This document shows, one piece after another, positions 7,139 through 13,345 of a DNA stretch of 18,021 bases. Position 1 is the first letter of the stretch; every line of letters begins with the position of its first letter. The position numbers and the translations under genes were made by a program. Under the pieces are notes generated by a model. That model searched no databases and was not told where the DNA came from. It was given only the letters and a program-made list of their open reading frames with translations. Location: positions 1 through 18,021 of the forward strand of contig WLNS01000013.1 in the NCBI GenBank assembly GCA_009699665.1, written 5' to 3'. This DNA comes from Actinomycetota bacterium. GTDB lineage: Bacteria; Actinomycetota; Actinomycetes; Actinomycetales; Microbacteriaceae.

Positions 7139-8614
7139 CTAGACGATCCCCGCGCTCAGCCCCTCGAGAACCTCGGCGGCGCGAAGCCGCACTTCGGGCA
7201 GGTCAGCGAGGCGATTCAAGCCGGCGAGCTGCTGGCCCATCCGGTGGTTTGTGGCAAACGTCTCACGGTGCCGATCGAGGAAGTCCCAGTAGAGCGTGGT
7301 GAAGGGGCAGGCGTCCTCGCCGACTCGTTTCTTGGGGTCGTAGAGGCATCCACCGCAGAACTCGGTCATGCGGTTGAGGTAGGCGCCGCCGGCCGCGTAC
7401 GGCTTCGTCATCAGCAGGCCCGAATCGGCGTGGGTCGCCATGCCGATCACATTGGGCACCATCACCCAGTCGCTCGCATCGACGAACTGCTCGCGCATCC
7501 AGTCGAGAAATGCTTGCGGGTTCACGCCCGTGACAAGTGCCAGGTTGCTCAGCACCATCAGGCGCGGAATGTGGTGCACCCAGGCGCGCTTCTCAACGCC
7601 GGCAACGACCGAGCGCACACAGTTCATCTGCGTCGCCTGCGAGTCTGCGAACGCGGGAAGCAGTTCCCGCTCTGCATGCAGACCGTTGAGGTTTCGGTAG
7701 TCCTCGCCCAGAAACCAGTACATCCCGTTGATGTATTCGCGCCATCCAATGACCTGGCGAATGATGGCCTCCACTGACTCAATGGGGGCATGCCCGGCTC
7801 GATAGGCGCTCAGAACCGCCTGGATGACCTCGCTCGCGTGCAGCAGTCCGACGTTGAGGTACGGGCTCAGGAGCGAGTGGTGAAGGGCCCACTCGTCTTG
7901 GGGGACCGCATCCTCGTAGGGGCCAAAACCGGCGAGGTGGTGTTCGACAAACCAGGCGAGTTGGCGGAGTGCACCCTCGCGCGTGGTCGCCCACGTGGAC
8001 GTGGCCGTGTGGTTGAGTTGGCGCTCCACCTCCCGGTCGATCTCATCATGCTGGTGTTCGAGGTGGCCGGGCCACGTGTAGTTCTTCGGCGGGGGAAGGC
8101 GATTGTCAGCGTCAAAATTCCAGCGACCGCCCTCCGGTGCTCCATCGACCACGAGAACTCCGAGTCGCACGCGCTGCTTGCGATAGAAGTTCTCCATGAC
8201 AAACGACTTCTGCGTTGCGGCCCAGTGGGCAAACAACTCTCGCGGCGTCAGAAAGAAATCGTTGTCAACGAACTCCGCGCCGAATTCCGTGAGCTGCTGA
8301 CTCTGCCGAAACGATGACGGCTCGGCACAAATGATGGGGATATCCCCCAACTCGTGCCGAACGCGATTGAGGCTGTCAACCGTCGTGGGCGCCTGCAGAT
8401 ACCTCACTGTGAAGCCGCGGGATTCGGCGAGCGCCGAAAAGTGTCGAGCTGCCGACACCATAAAGAAGAGGCGTTCGGCGTTCCACGGTCGCCCGGTGAG
8501 CATGCGCTCGCTTTCCACCATGACCACGACATCGGTGAGGGGATCGGCGTCTTTCATGGCCCCGTAATCAAGACTGAGGTGATCGAACGGAATAAAAATC
8601 GCTCGCGAGAACAT
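7139..8614 (-). CDS. Iron-sulfur (6-4)-photolyase-like protein (FeS-BCP / PhrB family)
   Basis: Deoxyribodipyrimidine photolyase-related protein, expected to bind FAD and a [4Fe-4S] cluster and repair UV (6-4) photoproducts using light. 491 aa from the ATG at 8614. That start is chosen because it overlaps the DUF2256 stop by one base (TAATG) and leaves only a short strand before the Rossmann-like N-terminus (IFIPFDHLSLD); an in-frame start at 8698 would run through the DUF2256 gene. Cys332, Cys420, Cys423 and Cys436 lie at a constant offset of 18 from the cluster ligands I recall for Agrobacterium PhrB (350, 438, 441, 454), and His348 matches its His366. Also seen: VIGWREYINGMYW (288-300), HHIPRLMVLSN (347-357) and MATHADSG (392-399). 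It converges with purF, with a 41-bp gap and no clear terminator. Confidence 0.92.
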   Translation of the reverse strand: MFSRAIFIPFDHLSLDYGAMKDADPLTDVVVMVESERMLTGRPWNAERLFFMVSAARHFSALAESRGFTVRYLQAPTTVDSLNRVRHELGDIPIICAEPSSFRQSQQLTEFGAEFVDNDFFLTPRELFAHWAATQKSFVMENFYRKQRVRLGVLVVDGAPEGGRWNFDADNRLPPPKNYTWPGHLEHQHDEIDREVERQLNHTATSTWATTREGALRQLAWFVEHHLAGFGPYEDAVPQDEWALHHSLLSPYLNVGLLHASEVIQAVLSAYRAGHAPIESVEAIIRQVIGWREYINGMYWFLGEDYRNLNGLHAERELLPAFADSQATQMNCVRSVVAGVEKRAWVHHIPRLMVLSNLALVTGVNPQAFLDWMREQFVDASDWVMVPNVIGMATHADSGLLMTKPYAAGGAYLNRMTEFCGGCLYDPKKRVGEDACPFTTLYWDFLDRHRETFATNHRMGQQLAGLNRLADLPEVRLRAAEVLEGLSAGIV

Positions 8615-8751
8615 TAGCCGCGACACTTCTGGGAGCAGTACTTCACCGAATCCCAGTCGCGCGCCCACTTCTTGCGCCACTCGAAAGGCAGCCCGCACCG
8701 CTCACACACCCGAGGGCTAAACCCGTTCTTCACCTGAGCAACACGCGGCAT
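8614..8751 (-). CDS. DUF2256 zinc-ribbon-like small protein
   Basis: 45-aa protein beginning MPRVAQVKNGFSPRVC. It has two cysteine pairs: CERCG (16-20) and CSQKC (39-43), with FEWRKKWARDW between them, which is the DUF2256 pattern and suggests one bound zinc. The TAA stop overlaps the photolyase ATG by one base, so the two are translated together. DUF2256 is often next to, or fused to, photolyases of this FeS class, so a role linked to the photolyase is likely, but its biochemical function is not known to me. The ATG has TATCGT 6 nt upstream and no SD, so it may be leaderless. Confidence 0.88.
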   Translation of the reverse strand: MPRVAQVKNGFSPRVCERCGLPFEWRKKWARDWDSVKYCSQKCRG

Positions 8752-8757
8752 GACCCA

Positions 8758-8763
8758 ACGATA
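8758..8763 (-). promoter_or_regulatory. -10 candidate for the DUF2256-photolyase unit, leaderless
   Basis: TATCGT on the minus strand ends 6 nt before the ATG of the DUF2256 gene, inside the AT-rich stretch CGATATATCG. No SD is present. The spacing is what a leaderless transcript would need. Confidence 0.4.
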
Positions 8764-8806
8764 TATCGCTGCGACCAACAAAAGAGCGGTGAAGTTACCC
8801 TGTCAC

Positions 8807-9118
8807 CTACGCTTCGGGGTTGCCGACGGTCTCGCGGGTGGCCTCAGCGGTGATGGTGCGCTTGCCCACAGTGCGCTCGAGGATGATGGCCAGCACAAGT
8901 CCCAGCGCGCCACCGATGGTGGCCGTAAAGAGCAACAAGAAACCAAACGTCTGCAGCACGGTGTACTGACCGTCGGACGGGAAGGCCGCCGTCAGAATCA
9001 TGGCAGCAATGACACCAACCGCGACGCCAAGAATAAAGAAGTGCAGGTAGCGCGGGGAGCGGCGGACGGTGACCGTCTCGCGCGCTCGTGAATTCTTAGT
9101 GGCTGCCATAGCTACCAT
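8807..9118 (-). CDS. Small membrane protein, two helices
   Basis: 103 aa (100 if the second Met at 9109 is used). There are two hydrophobic helices at about 26-46 and 56-80 with a short loop (PSDGQYT), and charged ends: a basic N-terminus (RARETVTVRRSPR) and an acidic/polar C-terminus. No catalytic motif is visible. It follows the sterol-carrier-family gene on the same strand. The start at 9118 overlaps that gene's stop by 7 bp, while 9109 would leave a 2-nt gap; neither has a good SD, so reinitiation is likely. I recognise it only as a conserved-looking actinobacterial membrane protein and cannot name the family. Confidence 0.75.
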   Translation of the reverse strand: MVAMAATKNSRARETVTVRRSPRYLHFFILGVAVGVIAAMILTAAFPSDGQYTVLQTFGFLLLFTATIGGALGLVLAIILERTVGKRTITAEATRETVGNPEA

Positions 9119-9501
9119 TCTTGCAGGGGCACGAGGGCACTGAGATCAGCACGGTTGCCAGACGCGTCCACACGGGCGTCGGCGAGCGCATCCGCCCACG
9201 CCAGGCTTCCGGTGGCAAGGGCCACCCACGTGGCGGCATCCATCTCGACCACATTGGCCGGAGTTCCCCGCGTATGCCGCGGTCCCTCGACGCACTGCAC
9301 GGCACCGAAGGGAGGAACGCGAACTTCGACGGTGTGACCGGGATGCGCGGTGGCCAGCACCTGCAGGAGGTATCGGACGGCAGTGGCGAGCTGGGGCCTC
9401 GATACGCCGACTGCGTCGGCTACTCGACCAGCGGCGATCTTCTCGCGAACGGCAATAACGGCCGCGCGGCCGTCGTCGGGGCGAATGCGTGGGGGTGCCA
9501 T
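9112..9501 (-). CDS. Sterol carrier family protein (bacterial SCP-like)
   Basis: 129-aa soluble protein of the actinobacterial sterol-carrier family. The diagnostic block is VEVRVPPFGAVQCVEGPRHT (58-77), followed by RGTPANVVEMD (78-88), TWVALATG (91-98) and the weakly conserved DASGNRADLSALVPL near the C-terminus. The N-terminal 45 residues are helical and Arg/Ala-rich. Family members are thought to bind hydrophobic ligands, but the ligand is unknown. It sits head to head with purD, a placement beside purine genes that I recall from other actinobacteria. The ATG at 9501 has CAGACT 6 nt upstream and no SD, so it may be leaderless. The small membrane protein is the next gene in the unit. Confidence 0.88.
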   Translation of the reverse strand: MAPPRIRPDDGRAAVIAVREKIAAGRVADAVGVSRPQLATAVRYLLQVLATAHPGHTVEVRVPPFGAVQCVEGPRHTRGTPANVVEMDAATWVALATGSLAWADALADARVDASGNRADLSALVPLQEW

Positions 9502-9507
9502 GGTTCC

Positions 9508-9513
9508 AGTCTG
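9508..9513 (-). promoter_or_regulatory. -10 candidate for the sterol-carrier gene, leaderless
   Basis: CAGACT on the minus strand, 6 nt before the ATG at 9501. It is the same hexamer as the purF candidate and differs by one base from TAGACT before purM and the DUF3073 gene. Confidence 0.35.
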
Positions 9514-9534
9514 CCGGAGAGCGCCGCACTGCTT

Positions 9535-9572
9535 GGTTTCACTACATCGCTGCGCGACTACTCAACCAGCGG
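9535..9572. repeat. Dispersed repeat copy (GGTTTC...CTACTCAACCAGCGG)
   Basis: GGTTTC (9535-9540) is followed 17 nt later by CTACTCAACCAGCGG (9558-9572). It has the same ends as the elements at 10882 and 12214, with a different middle. It lies in the 110-bp divergent gap between the sterol-carrier gene and purD. The GGTT and AACC ends are inverted repeats. The rest of this gap holds only the two -10 candidates. Confidence 0.75.
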
Positions 9573-9598
9573 GGGCGGGCGAGTTCGAGCACACGCCC

Positions 9599-9604
9599 TA
9601 GGCT
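9599..9604 (+). promoter_or_regulatory. -10 candidate for purD, leaderless
   Basis: TAGGCT, with 7 nt between it and the GTG of purD. No SD precedes the GTG (the sequence is TTAAGAAC), which favours a leaderless transcript. No -35 is apparent. Confidence 0.45.
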
Positions 9605-9611
9605 TAAGAAC

Positions 9612-10880
9612 GTGAAGATTCTCGTGGTCGGCGCGGGTGCTCGCGAGCACGCCATCGTGCTGTCGCTGCTGAGCGAAGGCGCCGAACACGACATCACGTG
9701 TGTTCCGGGTAATGCCGGCATTGCCCACGATGTGCCCTGTGTGAGCGGCGATGCCAACGACCCCGACGCGATGGCTGAACTCGCGAGCCAGCTTGAGGTC
9801 GACCTCGTGGTGATTGGTCCCGAGGCGCCACTCGTCGCGGGAGTCGCCGATGCGGTGCGCAACGCCGGAATCGCCGTGTTTGGGCCGGACCGGGCCGCGG
9901 CCGCCCTCGAGGGCTCGAAGTCGTTTGCCAAGCGCATCATCGATGCCGCCGGTGTTCCCACGGGTCGCGCCCACCGGGCGAGCACACTCATCGAGGCCGA
10001 GACGATTCTGGACGAGTTTGGAGCCCCCTACGTGGTGAAAGCGGACGGCCTGGCTGCCGGCAAGGGTGTGATCGTGACGAGTGACCGCGATGCTGCCGTG
10101 GCACACACCATGCACTGGCTCGCCGAGGGCGATGTGCTGATTGAGGAGTTTCTCGACGGCGAAGAGGTCTCGCTTTTCGTGTTCGCCGACGGCCACGACG
10201 TTCTAGCGCTCACCCCGGCCCAGGATTTCAAGCGGCTGCTCGATGGCGACAAAGGGCCCAACACGGGTGGCATGGGTGCATACTCACCCCTTCCGTGGCT
10301 GGCCGAACAGTTTGGCAGCATCGATGCCTTCACGCGAGAGTGCGTCGAAACGGTCGCCCTGCCCGTGGTGCGCCAACTCGAGAGCGAAGGCACGCCGTTC
10401 GTGGGGCTGCTTTATTGCGGGTTGATCGTAACGACTGCGGGCATCCGAGTGATCGAGTTCAATGCCCGCTTCGGCGACCCCGAAACCCAGGTGGTCTTGC
10501 CGCGCATGGTTACCCCGCTCAGTGACATTCTTTACGCGTCAGCCGTGGGTGACCTCGCCGGCCAACCCGCCATCGAGTTTGCCCCCGACGCCGTGATCAC
10601 TGTGGTGTTGGCCAGCGAAAACTATCCGGACACTCCGGTAACCGGACGCGAGATTAGCGGTCTCGACGAAGCAAGCGCGGTGCCCGGAGTACACGTGACA
10701 CACGCAGCTACCGCTCGCGACGGCGAGCGTCTTGTGGCCTCGGGCGGCCGGGTGCTGAGCGTAGTTGCGCGTGGCGATTCGTTTGCCGAGGCACGCACGC
10801 ACGCCTATGACGCCCTGGGGCGAATTGAGCTGTTGGGTGGGCAGTACCGGCGCGACATTGCGGCAAAGGTGGCCGAATGA
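9612..10880 (+). CDS. purD: Phosphoribosylamine--glycine ligase (GAR synthetase)
   Basis: Second step of purine synthesis: phosphoribosylamine + glycine + ATP gives GAR. ATP-grasp enzyme, 422 aa from the GTG at 9612, the usual length. This start is chosen because MKILVVGAGAREHA is the family N-terminus (normally GxGGREHA; here the second Gly is Ala, which is tolerable). The longer in-frame ORF back to 9489 would translate the dispersed repeat and is not credible. Also seen: VIGPEAPLVAG, PYVVKADGLAAGKGV (ATP-grasp), GPNTGGMGAYSP and IEFNARFGDPETQ (metal-binding Glu/Asn). The TGA overlaps the purC start (ATGA), so the two are coupled. It is first in a purine run that continues to purL at 15633. 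Confidence 0.97.
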   Translation: MKILVVGAGAREHAIVLSLLSEGAEHDITCVPGNAGIAHDVPCVSGDANDPDAMAELASQLEVDLVVIGPEAPLVAGVADAVRNAGIAVFGPDRAAAALEGSKSFAKRIIDAAGVPTGRAHRASTLIEAETILDEFGAPYVVKADGLAAGKGVIVTSDRDAAVAHTMHWLAEGDVLIEEFLDGEEVSLFVFADGHDVLALTPAQDFKRLLDGDKGPNTGGMGAYSPLPWLAEQFGSIDAFTRECVETVALPVVRQLESEGTPFVGLLYCGLIVTTAGIRVIEFNARFGDPETQVVLPRMVTPLSDILYASAVGDLAGQPAIEFAPDAVITVVLASENYPDTPVTGREISGLDEASAVPGVHVTHAATARDGERLVASGGRVLSVVARGDSFAEARTHAYDALGRIELLGGQYRRDIAAKVAE

Positions 10881-11806
10881 TGGTTTCGACAGGCTCAACC
10901 AGCGACGGTACAGACTCAACCAGCGACGGTACAGGCTCTCCGAGCAACCCACCCGGCTGGACGCACGCCTATTCGGGCAAGGTGCGTGACCTCTATGTTC
11001 CGGCCGGCCAAGACCTGGCTACGGCCCCGCGCATCCTCGTGGTGGCCAGCGACCGGGTCAGCGCATTCGATCACGTGCTCGAGCCGGGCATCCCCGGCAA
11101 GGGCGCCCTGCTTACGCGGCTCAGCACCTGGTGGTTTTCGCGTCTCGGGGTGGCCAATCACCTGCGCGAACCTGATGAGAGTACGCCTTCGATCCCCGCG
11201 GATATGCGCGAGCGCGCCATGCTCGTCGCCAACCTCGACATGTTTCCCATCGAGGCGGTGGTGCGCGGGTATCTCACCGGCAGTGGCTGGCTGGAATATC
11301 AAAATACACTAAGCGTGTGCGGAGTAGCACTGCCCGCCGGACTGCACGATGGCGACAAACTACCCGCTCCCCTCTATACGCCCGCGTGGAAGGCACCCCT
11401 GGGCGAGCACGACGAGAACATCTCGTTTGAGCGCACGGTCGAACTCGTGGGCACAGACGATGCCGCCGCCATCCGCGACCTCTCGCTCGAGATCTTTGCT
11501 ACGGCGAGCGCAATCGCCGCCGACCACGGCGTGATTCTCGCCGACACCAAATTCGAGTTTGGCCGTGACCGCGAGACGGGCCACATGTGCTTGGCCGACG
11601 AGGTGCTCACCAGTGACTCATCGCGCTATTGGGATGCCGGCGACTACGCTGCGGGTAATCGCGGACTGAGCTTTGACAAGCAGATCGTGCGCGACTGGCT
11701 GAGTGCCCACTGGAATAAGCAGGGCACGCCGCCGCCGCTGCCTGCCGACATCGTGGCGCAAACCGCTGCCCGCTACGCCGAACTCATCGATCGCCTCATT
11801 CGCTAG
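10877..11806 (+). CDS. purC: SAICAR synthetase with a repeat-derived N-terminal extension
   Basis: Converts CAIR + aspartate + ATP to SAICAR. 309 aa. Seen: YSGKVRDLYVP (32-42), ASDRVSAFDHVL, VVRGYLTGSGW, LADTKFEFG, LADEVLTSDSSR and SFDKQIVRDWL, covering both the ATP and the substrate sites. The ATG at 10877 overlaps the purD stop (ATGA); a second ATG at 10880 is also possible. Residues 3-24 are a low-complexity Ser/Thr/Gly/Asp stretch encoded by a dispersed repeat (GGTTTCGACAGGCTCAACC, 10882-10900) and two 21-bp tandem units, which give the 7-residue repeat STSDGT(D/G). The catalytic core begins near Trp28. No obvious start codon lies between 10882 and the core, so the repeat is probably translated as a disordered extension. 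Confidence 0.95.
   Translation: MMVSTGSTSDGTDSTSDGTGSPSNPPGWTHAYSGKVRDLYVPAGQDLATAPRILVVASDRVSAFDHVLEPGIPGKGALLTRLSTWWFSRLGVANHLREPDESTPSIPADMRERAMLVANLDMFPIEAVVRGYLTGSGWLEYQNTLSVCGVALPAGLHDGDKLPAPLYTPAWKAPLGEHDENISFERTVELVGTDDAAAIRDLSLEIFATASAIAADHGVILADTKFEFGRDRETGHMCLADEVLTSDSSRYWDAGDYAAGNRGLSFDKQIVRDWLSAHWNKQGTPPPLPADIVAQTAARYAELIDRLIR
10882..10935. repeat. Dispersed repeat and 21-bp tandem units within purC
   Basis: GGTTTCGACAGGCTCAACC (10882-10900) has GGTT/AACC inverted ends. CTCAACCAGCGACGGTACAG occurs at 10894-10913 and again at 10915-10934, an exact period of 21 bp, so the reading frame is kept. A degenerate third start (CTCTCCGAGC) follows. It belongs to the same family as 9535-9572 and 12214-12334. 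Confidence 0.9.
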
Positions 11807-11809
11807 CGA

Positions 11810-11815
11810 TAGGAT
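11810..11815 (+). promoter_or_regulatory. -10 candidate for the gene at 11851
   Basis: TAGGAT lies 4 nt after the purC stop. Transcription would start near 11822 and give a leader of about 29 nt with a clear SD, GGAGAG (11842-11847), before the ATG at 11851. No convincing -35. Confidence 0.35.
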
Positions 11816-11850
11816 GGGTCACGAACCACCCCGCCTGAAACGGAGAGACG

Positions 11851-12204
11851 ATGCCCACGATTGAGATTGTTGACGGTGCTCTAAATATTGAACTCTCCGG
11901 TGCCGAGAAATTCGCGGCGCTGTCGGGAAGCCTTTCTTTTCCGATGAGTCACGTTCACAGTGTGGAGGTGGATGAAAAGGTAGTTGACCACCTTGGCCTT
12001 CGCGCGCCCGGAGTGCACCTGCCCGGTGTCATTGCCGCCGGCACCTACTATCACGACGGAGACCGGCAATTCGTTTATTGGCACCACGACGAAATCGCCG
12101 TCGTGGTTAACCTCACCGACGAGAAGTACGATCAGCTCATTTTGGGAGTCCCCGGTTCGAAGGCGGATGCCGAGGCACTCGTCGCCCGCCTGTCTCAGGG
12201 ATAA
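11851..12204 (+). CDS. Conserved-looking protein of unknown function between purC and purS
   Basis: 117 aa, soluble, with no signal peptide or membrane segment. The sequence alternates as expected for a mostly beta fold with a C-terminal helix (DAEALVARL, 106-114). The most distinctive stretch is LGLRAPGVHLPGVIAAGTYY (48-67), followed by a hydrophobic strand AVVVNL (83-88). I do not recognise the family with certainty; a PH-like small beta domain is possible from the strand pattern. The start is well supported: ATG preceded by GGAGAG with 3 nt spacing. It lies 44 bp after purC and is separated from purS by the repeat array at 12214-12334. Nothing in it suggests a purine enzyme. Confidence 0.8.
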   Translation: MPTIEIVDGALNIELSGAEKFAALSGSLSFPMSHVHSVEVDEKVVDHLGLRAPGVHLPGVIAAGTYYHDGDRQFVYWHHDEIAVVVNLTDEKYDQLILGVPGSKADAEALVARLSQG

Positions 12205-12213
12205 CAGCCCCGC

Positions 12214-12334
12214 GGTTTCGATACGCGCCTTCGGCGCTACTCAACCAGCGAGACCGGCGCTACTCAACCAGCCGAACGCCGCCTTCGGCGCTACTCAACC
12301 AGCGAGACCGGCGCTTCTCAACGAGCCCGCCGCT
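12214..12334. repeat. Repeat array, 54-bp direct duplication of the dispersed element
   Basis: This occupies most of the 182-bp gap before purS. GGTTTCGATACGCGCCTTCG begins at 12214. GGCGCTACTCAACCAGC occurs at 12233-12249, 12256-12272 and 12287-12303, and with two changes at 12310-12326; the spacings are 23, 31 and 23 bp. Copies 1-2 and 3-4 are therefore a 54-bp duplication (about 12227-12280 and 12281-12334). GCGCC-TTC-GGCGC (12225-12237) can form a hairpin. There is no ORF, and no unique spacers of the kind a CRISPR would have. Confidence 0.9.
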
Positions 12335-12344
12335 TCGCGACCGT

Positions 12345-12350
12345 TAGAAT
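12345..12350 (+). promoter_or_regulatory. -10 candidate for purSQL
   Basis: TAGAAT lies just downstream of the repeat array. Transcription would start near 12357, giving a leader of about 30 nt with GGAG (12378-12381) 5 nt before the purS ATG. The -35 region would fall within or just after the last repeat copy. Confidence 0.45.
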
Positions 12351-12386
12351 TAGGGCATCCCACCCCTCGAGACAGTCGGAGCCCCA

Positions 12387-12653
12387 ATGCCCACCATCGT
12401 CGTCGAGGTCATGCCCAAAGCCGAGCTCCTTGACCCTGCGGGTAAGGCAGTATCGGGTGCGTTGGCACGACTCGGACACACCGTCTTCACGAGCGTTCGC
12501 ATCGGGAAGCGCTTCGAGCTGACTGTTGACGGCCCGGTCACCGAGGCCACGCTCGCCGAGGCTCGCATGATCGCTGAAGAGATGCTCTCAAATCAGGTCA
12601 TCGAAGACGTCATCAGCGTGCACGAAGCGCCGGCAGTCGGAGTCGGCGCGTAA
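12387..12653 (+). CDS. purS: FGAM synthase subunit PurS
   Basis: Small subunit (88 aa) that bridges PurQ and PurL and lets ammonia pass between them in the three-part FGAM synthase of Gram-positive bacteria. Seen: VEVMPKAELLDPAGKAVSGA (6-25), the conserved LGHTVFTSVRIGK (29-41) and the C-terminal helix region MIAEEMLSNQVIEDV. The length is at the upper end of the family (about 80-90). The ATG at 12387 has GGAG 5 nt upstream. The TAA overlaps the purQ ATG by one base (TAATG), so production is coupled to its partner. Confidence 0.96.
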   Translation: MPTIVVEVMPKAELLDPAGKAVSGALARLGHTVFTSVRIGKRFELTVDGPVTEATLAEARMIAEEMLSNQVIEDVISVHEAPAVGVGA

Positions 12654-13345
12654 TGCGCATCGGCGTCATCACCTTCCCGGGCTCCCTTGACGACCGTGAC
12701 GCGCAGCGTGCTATTCGCTTAGCCGGCGCCGAGCCAGTTGCCCTCTGGCACGGCGAACACGACCTGAAGAAAGTCGATGCCATCGTGCTGCCCGGCGGCT
12801 TCAGTTATGGCGACTACCTGCGCTGTGGTGCCATCGCCAGCCACTCGCCCATCATGGCCGAGGTGATTGATGCGGCGAATAAGGGCCTGCCCGTGCTGGG
12901 CATCTGCAACGGGTTCCAGATGCTTGTCGAGGCACATCTGCTGCCTGGAGGGCTCATTCGCAATGACCACGGCCGCTTTGTGCGTCGCGACCAGATGATT
13001 CGCGTTGAGAACAACCGCACCGACTGGACCAGCGCGTTCGACGAGAACGAAGAGATTGTCATTCCGCTCAAGAACGGCGAGGGCGGCTACATCGCCGACG
13101 AGGCTACTCTCGATCGCCTCGAGGGCGACGGGCTCGTGACGTTCCGCTATGTCGGAATGAACCCCAACGGATCGCTCAACGACATCGCGGGCATCAGCAA
13201 TGAGCGTGGCAACGTGGTGGGTCTCATGCCGCACCCCGAGCATGCCGTTGAACGAGGATTCGGACCCAATACCAATAAGGCGATGCGCTCCGGAATGGAC
13301 GGGCTGCGCTTCTTCACGAGCGTTATTGCGAGGGTGCTGGTATGA
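12653..13345 (+). CDS. purQ: FGAM synthase glutaminase subunit PurQ
   Basis: Class I glutamine amidotransferase (230 aa) that releases ammonia from glutamine for PurL. Catalytic triad visible: Cys85 in VLGICNGFQ (81-89), His194 and Glu196 in LMPHPEH (191-197). Also LPGGFSYGDYLRCGAIA (46-62), typical of PurQ. The start overlaps the purS stop (TAATG) and the stop overlaps the purL start (ATGA), so all three subunits are coupled. Nothing is missing relative to the family. Confidence 0.97.
   Translation: MRIGVITFPGSLDDRDAQRAIRLAGAEPVALWHGEHDLKKVDAIVLPGGFSYGDYLRCGAIASHSPIMAEVIDAANKGLPVLGICNGFQMLVEAHLLPGGLIRNDHGRFVRRDQMIRVENNRTDWTSAFDENEEIVIPLKNGEGGYIADEATLDRLEGDGLVTFRYVGMNPNGSLNDIAGISNERGNVVGLMPHPEHAVERGFGPNTNKAMRSGMDGLRFFTSVIARVLV

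Noticed and set aside
8615..8698. 28-residue N-terminal extension of the photolyase
   Set aside because: It would be read in another frame through the DUF2256 gene, whose conserved cysteines show that its frame is the real one; the ATG at 8614 overlaps its stop.
8752..8806. Operator for a light-dependent regulator before DUF2256-photolyase (GTGA...TCAC)
   Set aside because: Only 4-bp arms, and it does not resemble the operator of any light-responsive regulator I know.
9489..9611. 41-residue N-terminal extension of PurD
   Set aside because: It translates the dispersed repeat and the opposite gene's promoter; the family N-terminus starts at the GTG at 9612.
12214..12334. CRISPR array
   Set aside because: The repeats are 17 bp, the spacing of 23/31/23 comes from a 54-bp duplication, the intervening sequence is itself repeated, and no cas gene is present.
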